Source: Paraphaeosphaeria minitans (taxonomy: Eukaryota; Ascomycota; Dothideomycetes; Pleosporales; Didymosphaeriaceae). From it: a stretch of 64,000 nt of DNA. Below, one piece after another: positions 32,830-44,500 of this stretch. The notes beneath the pieces were generated by a model that made no database searches, had not been told where the DNA came from, and saw only the letters and a list, made by a program, of their open reading frames with translations. The stretch lies in assembly GCA_015832175.1 (NCBI GenBank), contig WJXW01000001.1, forward strand, positions 3,658,001 through 3,722,000. Reading direction: 5' to 3'. Within the stretch, counting starts at the first letter, position 1, and each line of letters starts with the position of its first letter. Made by a program: the position numbers and the translations under genes.

Positions 32830-35800
32830 GCATCTACAAAATTCCTTAATTTTTTGTTAATAGTTCCCTAGATAGGCTACTAGTTCCTAAGTGTTTTTAC
32901 TGTGTAGGTAACCTTTCTATTTAATAAGGTATATTTTATTTTACTAATTATATTCTAGAACTCTTTTAACTTTAAATTTATTCTCTTTTTCTATTCTGTG
33001 ATAGAAGGCGGTTCTAATTAGTGTATTAGGGTCTACTAGTTCTAGTAGTAATATATAGAATACTAGGTGTATCTTTACATTTAGCAGTAGTTCCAACTTA
33101 TAGTTCACTAGTAATATTTGCTTAGAAATGTAAAATAGTCTAACCTTAATATAATCTAGTTTCTTATGTTTCTTCTTCTAAGTTTAAAGGTTCTTTATAA
33201 GTAAATATGCTTTATCCCCCTTCTTTAGCTAAGGTGCTATTTTTTATTTTTAGTTTTAGTATAAAATTAATTGCTACTAAGCTTTCTTAAGATTCTCTTA
33301 GAGTTATTAGTGTATTTTCTTTATATTTTCTACTATATCTATAGCTTCTTTTACTTTAATTATCGTAGGAAATTATTAATTAAAGAGATGTAGGTATCTT
33401 CTATAGTTTACATAGAATAGTGTATGTCCTAATACTACTAATACTTTATTATTCTAGGCTAACTATGCTATAGGTAGTAATAAAACCTAGTTATTCTTTT
33501 AACTGTTATAGTAGATGCGTAGGTACGTTTCTATAGTTTGGTTTGTACGTTCTATCTGTCTATCTAATTATAGATAGTAAGCTATTAATAGCTTTTGTTT
33601 CGTTCTAAGTAGGGCTATAAGCGTTATTTAATAATTTAACATAAAGAGCTTATCCCTAACGCTAATTATTATTTTTAGATTTCTGTGGTGTCTAATTAGT
33701 TAGTCTAGAATAAAAAAAGCAAGTTCCTTTGCCGTTATTCTTTTAAGGCATAGAATAAGCTTAATATACTTAGTTAGTTAGTAGACTACTACTAGTATAC
33801 TATTATATTTAATTCCTGTTGTTAGATGCTTAGAGTTTAGAATTCCTGTAACAAAATCTATAGTAATATCTTCCTATAGTGCTGTTAGTATTCTAATTAC
33901 TTATATCTCTCTATATTTGAGATATATGCTGTGTTTATTTCTCTAGTATTCTATACATTTATAGATATAAGTTATTATAGCTTCCTTAATTCCTTTAAAG
34001 GTGTAATTCCTTTAGATAAGTTCTATTATCTTTATAATGCCTAGGTGTCTGTACATAGGGTTATCGTAGTATTATTAAATAATCTTAGTCTATAGATGTT
34101 CTAGAACTTCTTAGTTAATTACTAAAAGTTAATCTAGTTCTACTATTAGTTCTAGAGATTTATCTTTAGCTTTACAAAGGATTATAAAAAAAGTTTTTAC
34201 CTTTTCTTTTACTAGATTACTTTATTAGCTAAGAGCGTCTGCTCTACTATTTTCTTTTCTAGCTATATAGATAATTTTAAACTTATACTACCTAGTAGTC
34301 TATAACTATCTTTATTATCGTAGCGTAAGTTCTTTTGTTATTATAAACCTTAGAAGGTTCTTATAATTTATATAGATTTCTAGCGTTAAGTAGCTAAGCG
34401 CGTAAATCCTCTAGTACTTTAAGACTTTAATAATAGCGTAGAGTTCTTTATTATATACATTATATTGTGTTTTAGCGTTACTAAATTTGCATAAGTAATA
34501 GGTAATTAAGTGCTATTTACTATTACGTTTTTATTTAGCGCAGGCGCCTAGCGCAAGATCGCTAGCGTCTGTTTTAAAGCGTAGTAGTTTATCACTTCTA
34601 AAATAAATAAGGATAGGTTCTATAATACATGCTATTTTAAGGAGTTAGAATAACATTCTACACTTATTTATTTATTTAAAGGGTACGTCCTTCTTTATAA
34701 GATTTATTAAGGGTATTGTAACCTTTACGTAATTTTAGATAAATTATTAGTTCAATCTATAGAATCCTAAGAATTCTTAGATGTTCTTAGCTATTTTTAG
34801 TATTAGCTAGTTCTTAATGTATTTAATTTTACTTAGTGCTATCTTAATTCCTTCTATAGTAATAATATGTCCTAGCAATTTAAGTTATTTAACGTTAAAC
34901 TTATATTTCTTAAGTTTAATATAAAGGTATACTTTGTCTAGTGCTTCTAGTACTGTCTATATATGCTTAGTGTAGTCTAATTTAATTTTAGAAAAGACGA
35001 GGATATTGTCTATATACGCGATAATAAATATGTCCAGATATTTATAAAGTACGTTATTAATAAGTGCTATAGAAGCTACTAGTGCGTTTATAAGTCTAAA
35101 TAGCATAACTTTATACTTAAATAGTCTATAGGGTAATTAAAACGCTGTTTTCTATTCTTTACCTTTCTTAATTTGTATAAGGTAGTAACCATCTCTTAGA
35201 TCTATTATTATAAATATCTTAGCTTAAGATAGTTAATCTTGTAACTCTGTAATGTTTAGTAGTAGATATTAGTTCTTTATTATTATGTTATTAAGTTATT
35301 AGTAGTTAATATATAGTTTATCTAATCTATCCTTTTTCTTAATAAACATAAAAGGGCTTACTACTAGTGACTTTAATAGTTGTATATATTCTTTCTTAAG
35401 GTTTATTTTAATAAAATTACGTTCTTTAAGGAGTTCTTCTCCTGTCTTACTATATAGTAGTCCAAAGGGTGGCGTCTTCTCTTCTTCTAGGTCTATTGTA
35501 AGATCCTAGGGTTAATGTTCTAGTAGGTTTGCTTTTCTTTCCTTTTCTGTAAATATATATATCTATTTCCTGTACTCTCTTAGTAAGGTAAGGGGTGTGC
35601 TATTATCCTCTTTCTTACACTTTTTAACCTAGTGGTTCCTACCAGCGTCTGCCAAGGTGTGCTTCTATTTTTTAACTATCTATTGTAGTATTATGTTATT
35701 AATAACTCCCTTATCTACTATTATTTTTAGTTAATATGTAGGCTTTACTTATAATATATAATTACAGCGTTTAAACAATATTTTCTTTATACTCTAGTTA

Positions 35801-38269
35801 ATCTATAAGTTATGTATTATTAACTAAAGTAATCCTAAGACTAACTTATACTTAGATCCTAGTAAGATATCTAAGGTAAGTTCCTTTCTATATCCTTAGA
35901 CTGTTATTATAGTAGTAACCTCCTAGTATATTTAAAGTGTCTTAGGCATTAGGGATCTATTTGCAATATAGATAATATAGGGTACTTCTTTCTTTAATAT
36001 TATAAGTCCTACTTGTCTTACTATCTAATAAGATATAAAGTTCCTTCCTACTCCTAAGTCTATAAGAGCTTAAGCCTATATTCCTTTAAGCTATACTAGT
36101 AGCTTAACTAATACTATACTTACTATAGCATTTAATTTTATAAAGGCGTTTTCTTATCTAAGTTTAGGCCTAAAAAAGACATCTATTTATATAGGTTATA
36201 GTTAAGTTCTAGTGCCTAGTATGCGTTTCTAAGTATCTGCTTCTGTTATTATTCTTAAGTACATAGTTTATATAGATTGTTTTCTTCTTTCTATAAGGAT
36301 GTTCTTGTTGGTTTGGCTCAATCTGCAATTAAGCATTTAAGGGTTAATAGTATACTATCGTGCAAAGGGTGAGAAGTAGGTTTAATTAATTACGTCTTGT
36401 CTATCGTACAAAGGGGCACTGAGGGCTTTATGAAGTCTCTGCCTCTTAGCGCTGACCTAAGTAGTGGGTCCTTGTGTGGGTCCCTACAGGTAGGCAGGCC
36501 CCCACTTCACCTAGTGCTACTTATACGATAAACTGTACAGACAGTTCTACTGTTTTTCCTCTTACAGTCTTTACTATTTCTATGTACTAGTTAAATTAGT
36601 AGTTCTATAATTACTTCTCACATAGGGCAGTTTACAAAGCCGTCTAAACATTTAGCTATATAGTAGTATTTATAGTCTTAGTTTAGACACGTATACTAGT
36701 ATAGTTATATATAGTCTCTATTAATAAGCATATTACAGTATTCGTTACCCTTTAGCGTAAGGTAAGGAAAGTATTTTACTTATTATTTATTCTAGAGGTG
36801 TTTATTGTAAGCTGTAATAGGGTAGTCTATCTATATCTATCTATAGCGTAGTTTCTTTTTAAGTTATTTCTTATTCTTTTCTTTCTCCGCCTTATATTAT
36901 ACGTATGTTAGTTCTTCGCAATACATCTATATACAGAATTAGTATATAGGATTTTAGTGGTCTAAGTAGTACTTTAGTACGTAGTCTAACTCCTTATTTT
37001 TATAGGGTCGCATCCCTTTTAGTGCCTAGTAGGGTTTTATATAGTCCTAAATATTTAGTTTATACTTAGGTAATATAGGGTTGTCTTCTTCCCGCCTACT
37101 TTATAGGTGAGAAGTAGGAGATTTTAATATCTCTTCTACGTCTTCTATATTATAGTATACGTTAGAGTTGTCTTCTAGATTTTTGTATAATTATAAGTTA
37201 AGTAAATCTAATTACTTACTTTATTCTAGTGTAATGCGTTAGTAACTAAATAGTGTTATAATAACTTCTTATTCCTTATTAAGTTTTTAGTCCTTAATAG
37301 TTAGCATATTTAACTTAGTTTAATAGACTTTGTTCTTTAATCTATAGTTCCTAGCTATATAGCCTAGTTTACTATATATAAAGCATTTATAGGTCTTAGT
37401 TATTAGTTATTAACTTTTATTAGAGACACGTTTATTAGGCTACTTAGGGCCTATTCTTCCTCTTTTTCCTTTATCTATATAGTTAAACTAGATATCTTTT
37501 ATTAGTTTGTATCTCTAGTAGTTCCTTAGCTATTACTTTTAGACGATTCTAATAAGGTTCTTATAAACTATTTTTACTAGTTGTCTAAAGCTTATTGCCC
37601 TAGGGTTTTAGTAGAGCTCCTATTATAATAAAAACTATTCTTTATTAATTCTAATAGTTTCTTTGTATAGTTTTTTAAGGTTAGTAATTCGCGCACTACT
37701 ATATAAGAGTTCCTTATATAGTTTCTATTTAAGTCCTTATTTGTATATGTCTTAAAGAGATTTATTATCCTAGTTAAGTTACATAGCGTACCTATAAAAC
37801 TTAGCTATATACTTAGCTACTAATTATTTCTAAGTTATAGTCTAAATCTTTGCTTTTATAATAGAGTCTTTATTAGTAATTCTAAAGTGTTGTCTAAGGC
37901 ATTTCTTAAAGTTATTATAATTCTTAATAATATTAACTACATTAGTGTACTTATTTACGTAATTATTGTTATTATTGTTATAGTCTATTCCTAGGTACTT
38001 TCTAAAGTAGCATTAGATCTATAATCCTACATCTCCTCACATATATATTACTACAAAGATAACCTTTTTCTTATCTTTAAGAGGTTTGTCTAAGTTAAAG
38101 AAGTAGAGGTCTAACTAGAGAATCTAGACATTAGTTTAAGATTGTTTACTAAAGTAGAGATTAGGTTTATACACCTTACTACTATCCTTTATAGAAGTAA
38201 TCTTAGCAGCACCTAAAGCTGTAGAAGAGGTAAGAGTTCGTAAAGTACTTATATTAAGGGTGTTTAAGA
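32830..38269 (-). pseudogene. Chromo-1 #3 gag-pol, RIP-inactivated
   Basis: Colinear with copies #2, #4 and #5. The chromodomain end lies near 32878-32945, integrase near 33400-33960, and the reverse transcriptase catalytic site reads Y-I-D-N at 35005-35016. The zinc knuckle is near 37355-37400 and Gag ends at 38269 by the 5' LTR. A 238-bp solo LTR interrupts it at 36306-36543, between protease and zinc knuckle. This is one of the most heavily mutated copies. Confidence 0.8.
36306..36543 (+). repeat. LTR-238 solo LTR in Chromo-1 #3
   Basis: A 238-bp sequence TGTTGG...CAGACA flanked by the perfect duplication GTTCT (36301-36305 and 36544-36548). Copy #2 has the uninterrupted target (near 18463-18475), which proves the insertion. 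The TG/CA ends and 5-bp duplication identify a solo LTR left by recombination of a full element. It is almost free of RIP. Confidence 0.88.
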
Positions 38270-38681
38270 TGTTAAATCTAAAAAGGTAGCTAGTCCTAAA
38301 GGATTAAGGTTAGTTCTTAGGTAGGAGTACTTATAGAAGATAGAAAGTCTTATTAATATATTAGTATCTTAATAAAGTATAATAAGTTAATAATTTAGTC
38401 TGCTAGAATTTAAATAATAGATTAATAAATAGATTAAACATAAGTATAGAGAGCCTATCTTTACGTTCCTATATACTAAGGCTGCTCCGCTGCTTAGTGC
38501 TACTAAGTAACTAAGCACCTTACGTAACCTACTCTACTACTTAGTGCCGCTAAGTAACTAAGCACATTACGTGACCTAATCTAAGTTACTTAGCGTCTCT
38601 TTATTACATTCGTAAGCCTATTATCGCCTTATCACACCTTTATAAGCGCCCAAGTCCCACGTTGTTATCTGGTACGTAATA
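38270..38681 (-). repeat. 5' LTR of Chromo-1 #3 (U3 type A)
   Basis: A 412-bp LTR from TGTTAAATC to ACGTAATA, followed by the target duplication TAGAC. It carries the two 47-bp units with fewer RIP changes than its partner at 24508-24919. Confidence 0.9.
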
Positions 38682-38686
38682 TAGAC

Positions 38687-41600
38687 GTAGATAGGCTTAG
38701 GGTATACTTTAATAACATCCTAGATATTATTATATAAAAAGATAGCACTATAGTACCTATTATACAAATATAGAGACACCTATTTTTTAACCTTAGTAAA
38801 GAAGAACTAGCCTTATTCTTTATAGAGATAGAACTTTAGCGCCTACACCGCTACTTTAGCCACCTTTAGACAGAGAGACTGCATAAGCTTCTTACCTAGA
38901 TAGAATATAAAGTAGAAAGCTCTATTCTTAAGGAGGTAAAGAAGTTCTGTTACTATTACTAATTATACAACCTAGCGCTAAGACGCTTTAAGTTTTCTAT
39001 TAAAAATAACTTACACTTTAACTATAAAATTATTATTAATGTTGTATAAATAGACAATTAAAACGTCCTACATATTATTAATACAGACACCTTATTTTAG
39101 GCAGCCTAATTCCTGAAATTAATAAACGCACGAGATACTTAGGATACTCTAATAAGATGCTAGATTAATATATACTAAGGACCCCTAGATTACATTGTTT
39201 ATAACCTAGAGACTAACTTTACTTCTAATAAATTTTAGAATCGTGTAAAAATTATAGGAGTAGAATGTAAATAGATGCTAGTAGAGGCACACTAGGCTGT
39301 AGGCAAGATTAAAAGGGCCTATACACTACTTAGATAAGTGTATAATATCCTTTATATAGAAATTAATTATTATATAAATAATAAGACAGTGCTATAGATA
39401 GCTGTAAAGGCCTTAAACAACATAGCTAGCCCTAATAGTATAGTACCTATACTACTAGTGTTTAGAGCCTACCTAAGGATTAATAAGGACTTCCTACCTT
39501 TACTAGAGCTTATTGTACGAGTAAATACTGTCTAAAAGGTAATATAAATGCTTAAGAAGGAAAGAGCAAAAGTTAATATTACTTATATAATTAACACTAG
39601 GAATAGCCTATTATTATATAATATCTTAACACTCCTACTTAGCTCTAAAGTAATAGCCTAGAGAGAGAAGAAAGGATAGTAAGGGCTATATAAAATTAAG
39701 AGTATTAAAAGCAGGGATGTTATTCTAAAGCTTAAGAATAGACCTCTTAAGCTGCGCTGTACATAGATAAAGCTATACTACTACGAAGAAAAAAAGGGAT
39801 AAAGAGGGACTAGAGACTATAGATGCCCTTCTACCTATATAAACTAAGGCCCTAAAACTAAGACTAAGAGGTAGACTAAGGAAGGATTTTACTACTAAAG
39901 TTATATAACTAGCTAAGATCTAGAGAAGATTAGGAAGACTTTACACCTAGTTTATTACTTAGAAAGAAAAGGATAACTTTAAACTAGCCCTAAAACTTTA
40001 TGTAGATAGTATTATTACTACACCTAGTTAACCTTTTTAAGAATTAGATGTAATAGAGATAAATACCCTTATTGCTAATAGCACTTTTAAAATCTTAAAG
40101 ATAGACCCTAAGAAATATTAAGGGCAGATCTTTAACTTACGCCTTATACGAGAGATTAAGGGAAAGACTACCTAGCTATATAAGAAGTTAAGGCTTGTCT
40201 TTACAGGCTACTTAAATAAGAAGAAGGAAGAAATCTTTACCTAGTCCCCTACTATTTAGCGTATAAGCCAAAGGCTTATTCTAGTATTATCCCTATTATT
40301 AATTAAATCGCATAACATGCATATAGAGCTTAGAGACATCACTTAAGCCTATACATAATCTACTAATAAACTCCTTCGCACGCTTTATACTAAACCACCT
40401 ATAGGGATATATAACTTCTTCTTAGTAAATATAATACTATAGATCGTACAACCCCTCTATAGACCTATAGAATTAGGTCTCTACTAGTTTACAACATACT
40501 ATAACTATTATAAGGAGAAGCTGAAGATGCGTATATTAATATATAACTTATGCCTACTTATTATAGATAAAGGACTAGAGATATTCAGCATTACTAGCCT
40601 ATAAACTAATAACACCCTAAGTGTGGTTATAGACAGTTTCGCATAATAATAAGAAGAGTAGCTACGTACTGCTAACCTTTATACAAAAGATAAAACTATT
40701 TTAACGTAAGACTAGCCTATTAAGTTTAATAGAGGCAAGATCTAGCTTAATTAAAAAGTAGTCACCTTAGTGTAAAAGGGATAAGCTAAAGTACTTCGTA
40801 CAATTAATATCTAGAATAAGGATGCTGTATACTAATATATTACACAATAAGCTAGAGGTGCATACATTGCTTTAGTATACTAACTAGAGGCTATATTTAA
40901 CCTATCTATTGCTGTACAAATAACAGCACTAACAGTAGAGGATTTTTGGGCACTTAATATACGACTGGAGTGGCAAATCTAGAATATATAAAAAGGACTA
41001 AGGTTTATCCCACTTAACCTAAGTCGCACGAAGCTATTTATCTTCACAGATAGATTCTTTGCTAATAATAAGGACCTAAGCTCCTAGCTTAGCTTTATAA
41101 TTACTCTAGCAGAGGAGTATTGTACAATAACCTAAGACTTTAGGATTTATAGTAATATTATCTACTAGAACTTAGTTAAAAACAAGAGAGTTATAAAGAG
41201 TGTTCTAGCAAGTAAGCTATACAGCCTAGTAGGCGGCTTTAATAATGCTATTACACTAAGCATAACCCTATAACAAATTGTATAAACACTGAATATACCC
41301 CAAATCCCTATTATAATCTGCACAGACTTAAAGTTACTATACAAATGCCTTATATAACTAGGCACTACAAGTAAAAAACGACTTATAATTAATATTATGT
41401 TAATTAGGGAATCGTACAAAAAGCGAGTGATTACTAAGGTTAGGTAGATTAATAGTAAAGATAATCCTACTAACGCTTATATAAAGAAGACGCCTAATTA
41501 GGCACTATAGACACTAATCCTAATAAATAAGCTATACATTACTATTAAGGCATTAGTAGATAGAGTGAATCTAGATTATACAATAGAGTAACTACTCTAT
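38687..41600 (+). pseudogene. Copia-2 integrase, RT and RNase H, RIP-inactivated
   Basis: Right half of the Ty1/copia-like element interrupted at 24507. The pre-integrase zinc region has LHRYFSHLQTERLHKLL near 38855-38905 and a KFCYYYQLY remnant of the Cys pair near 38942. The integrase core follows to about 39400, with VVQIDNQNVLHIINTD and an AHQAVGKIKRAY segment. The reverse transcriptase end carries QTNNT at 40602-40616, where the fungal family has Thr-Asp-Asp-Thr. RNase H includes LFIFTDRFFANNKDLSSQL (about 41030-41095) and IPIIICTD (about 41305-41330). It lacks TGA stops and has many TAA/TAG. Confidence 0.7.
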
Positions 41601-42893
41601 TATATAATATTTTTCCTTTCTGTTAACTTATTCCTTTATATATATTCTCTTTATTAAAATTGCTGTAGACCCTTTATAATATAACACTTACTTTTAGGTA
41701 TAGAGTACTACTACTAATTTAACATTATAGTTTTATTTTTTTTAAGAAAACAACTCACAGGGAATTATATAAAGGGATTTAGAAAATGTATATTTTATAT
41801 ATATATATATTAGGAAGACTATAACCCCCTAATTGCCTAAAGGCCCCTCCCCTATCCACCCCCCCTTTACCCTTCCTACTAGTGGAACTCGCACCTAATG
41901 TTATGCGATTTCTATATATAAGTACTATAAGCTCTACCCTTATATCTAGGGATTATATAACAATCTATAAAAATATAATTAGCAGTATTTCCTCTGCTGC
42001 ACAAATATGGGTAGGGTGTCCCCTACAGATTACTACGTAATTAGACAAGAATAGCTATCTAGTAGCCTTCTTATTATATAACGCGTGTAGCCTCCCTCTA
42101 GAGATTAGTGCTAGCTAGGATTTGTACAATAATATTAATAGATAGTATCTAGGCTACCCTAGCCTTATTGTCCTATATCTGTTAGCATCGTATAATAAAC
42201 TAAAAGAATTTAGTTTAGAATAACTATTGTACGTTAATAGTAAGAGCCTATATAAAGGCCCTTATACTAGCCTAGCTAGTAGGCAAGCGCACTTATATAT
42301 AGTTGCTATTCTACCCTACTACTACAGGAACGAAAACCCTAGCAGTAACTATACTAGGGTTGTTAGGGGTAAGGGCGTTAGCTATTATATAATAGTAGAA
42401 TTATTATGCAGTATGTGTGTGTGTGCTATAATAAGAGTTAGTATTATATAAAGAGACATACCTACCTACTAAGGACTAGAAGGCTATAGGAGTAAAACAA
42501 GAAAAAGGAGGAAGAACGTATAAGAGGTAGTAGTAGGTAGAGCGGTAAAGAAGAAGAAGAAGAGGTTTATAGAGGAGGGGAAGAGGCTCTATTATACCCT
42601 CCTACACCCTATTACTTACCTAACATCCTACCTACGCTAAATTATTATGCTATAGTAAGGCCCCTTATATAATTAAGACTCTTTAATTATATAATAAGAT
42701 AGGAAAAGAACTAAGTAATTTTTTCTTTAGCACTTTCTATTTACTCTAGACATAAAATTTAGCTACAATATGCTATAGCCTACTATAGAGGTACACCTTA
42801 TTAAGGGCCTTATTACGTAATAGGAAAGGCTACCTTTTTACCTTACCTTCTACTTATAAAGGTTAGGCAAGATAGTAAAAAGGACTTAATAGT
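41601..42893. other. Non-coding stretch between Copia-2 and Chromo-2
   Basis: Holds an (AT)n tract (about 41797-41811), a C-rich tract near 41846-41877, a (GT)n run near 42413-42423, and purine-rich DNA with (GAA)n around 42548-42565. The 3' LTR of Copia-2 would be expected here, but I could not match it to any sequence on the left side. A 74-codon open frame at 42227-42451 looks like chance. Confidence 0.4.
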
Positions 42894-43105
42894 TGTTAGA
42901 ACCCTAGATACCTAGCTGGGCTCTGGGATGGTAAGGGCCAGCCAGATGTAGGTGGAGATCACCTAATCCAAGGCTATATAGTTCTATTGCTAACAGAGTA
43001 ATCTAGTAGTGATTTATTTATCCTCTATCCTACATCTTACTATACAATCCACTATTATTTCACATCTAAAGCTAAAGCTACATTACTTATGCCTAACTCT
43101 TAACA
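42894..43105 (+). repeat. Probable 5' LTR of Chromo-2
   Basis: A 212-bp sequence beginning TGTTAGAACCC and ending CTCTTAACA, with the inverted TGTTA/TAACA ends usual for LTRs, directly before the gag region. It is far less mutated than what follows. There is no target duplication on its two sides (ATAGT and TTTAA), as expected if it is one end of an element rather than a solo LTR. No partner was found. Confidence 0.5.
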
Positions 43106-44500
43106 TTTAAATCGCTTACTATATATGTAAGCAGTTTAGTTTTAAAAGGCTTCTATTTATAATAACTAGGCTATAATAATAAATACCTTATAGTCTACGC
43201 GCTCTTATACCTAATACTAGGACGCTTAGGAGCCTATAGAAGGGGAATTCTTATATTTAAGCCTATTTCCTATACTAAGTGAGCTAGAGGACTAGCGTGC
43301 ACCTCTTCTTATACATTAGGGTTAGTCTGCGTCTAGACGCGCTAGAGAGGGCTAAGTTAAGACACCTCTAGATATTAAGGATAATTCTTCTAGCACTATC
43401 CTTAAATAGCTTAAAAAAGCTAAATAATAGCTTAAAGAGAGAAAGAATGTGGCTAAACTTAATAGAATTAACTAGATACAATAATAATAGGAGGCAAGAG
43501 ACACTTAAGCCCTATATAAGCTTATGAAAGATTTTACTAAGACGTAAGATCTCTCTAAGGTATCTTTATTATAACCTTTATAAAAGCAGCTATATAAATA
43601 TACCTAAAGGGACTAACAGGAGTTTAATTATTAGAGAGATAACTATAAGCTCTATTTCTAGTCCTTAAAGGACTACTTTGCGGATAAGGACCTTAAAGTT
43701 ACCTACGCCCTCTAGTATATATTAGATATCTGCTATATAGTATAAAGAACTAAAGTTTAAGCCTAGTTATTAATAGACCCTAACTAGTTATCTACTTAGG
43801 CTAACTAAAGGGATAAGATGCTAGAAGCTTTAGAATCTCCTAAAGAAAGGCGCTAGTTAGCGTATAATTAGCTTAAGAGATGCTAGGAGAGACTAAATTA
43901 GAGCCTATTAGAGCTATTAGATTATCTATAAAGTTACTAAGAGGAGCTAGGAACAATAAACCTTAAATAATAAAAGCTAGAATACGTAGGATTACTCCTA
44001 CCTTTTATCTAATAGTAGCTATAAGTAATCCCCTTAGGGCTCTAAGTTATAGTTATAGATGTTAAACTTTAGGCTTTAATTATTTATTAGATAGATAAGC
44101 TAAATTAAAGATCCTTAGCTTCTAACCTATACTTAAAAGGTGTAGAACACTAACGCCTAGAGTAACTAGATTCTAGAGGGGACAAAAAACTCTAAAAGGT
44201 AGTTAAGAGGCTAAGAAAGCGGAGTAATAGCACTAAGAGTTTTAGGTTAGCGCTATCTAGCACTAGACTACTAATAACTAATACTTCTTACTAGTATTAC
44301 GGAAGGCTAGGCTACTTAAGACCTAATTACCCTACTCTAGATAAGCTAGCTACACCTAGAACCTAAAATACCTAGTCTATATGTAACAGGGAACAGGGTG
44401 CAGGAAAAGGTAAAGGATAGAAGAAGTAGTAGCTACCCTTACTACTTATATATTAATAGTTATAAGGCACCTTAATAAAGTCCTAAAAGTAAGATAGTTA
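43106..44500 (+). pseudogene. Chromo-2 gag, RIP-inactivated
   Basis: Region before the protease, with a CCHC zinc knuckle relic at 44289-44330. The spacing CX2CX4HX4C is intact, but all four metal ligands are now Tyr codons (TAC, TAC, TAC, TAC), the RIP product of Cys and His codons. Neighbouring residues GRLG and LRPN are typical of retroviral knuckles. The protein would package element RNA. Confidence 0.6.

Larger units (their letters stand above)
24508..38681 (-). mobile_element. Chromo-1 #3, chromovirus with nested Copia-1 B
   Basis: Element with 412-bp LTRs of U3 type A, inserted into Copia-2 with the perfect target duplication TAGAC (24503-24507 and 38682-38686). Without Copia-1 B it is about 6.8 kb, including a 238-bp solo LTR at 36306-36543. 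It provides the type A antisense frame. It is dead through RIP. Confidence 0.9.

Noticed and set aside
41165..41419. 84-codon minus-strand open frame
   Set aside because: Lies opposite the recognisable Copia-2 RNase H frame; hydrophobic composition is the shadow of that coding strand.
42413..42423. (GT)n run
   Set aside because: Ordinary short microsatellite without context.
42227..42451. 74-codon plus-strand open frame
   Set aside because: Overlaps a (GT)n run, has no recognisable motif, and no second copy supports it.
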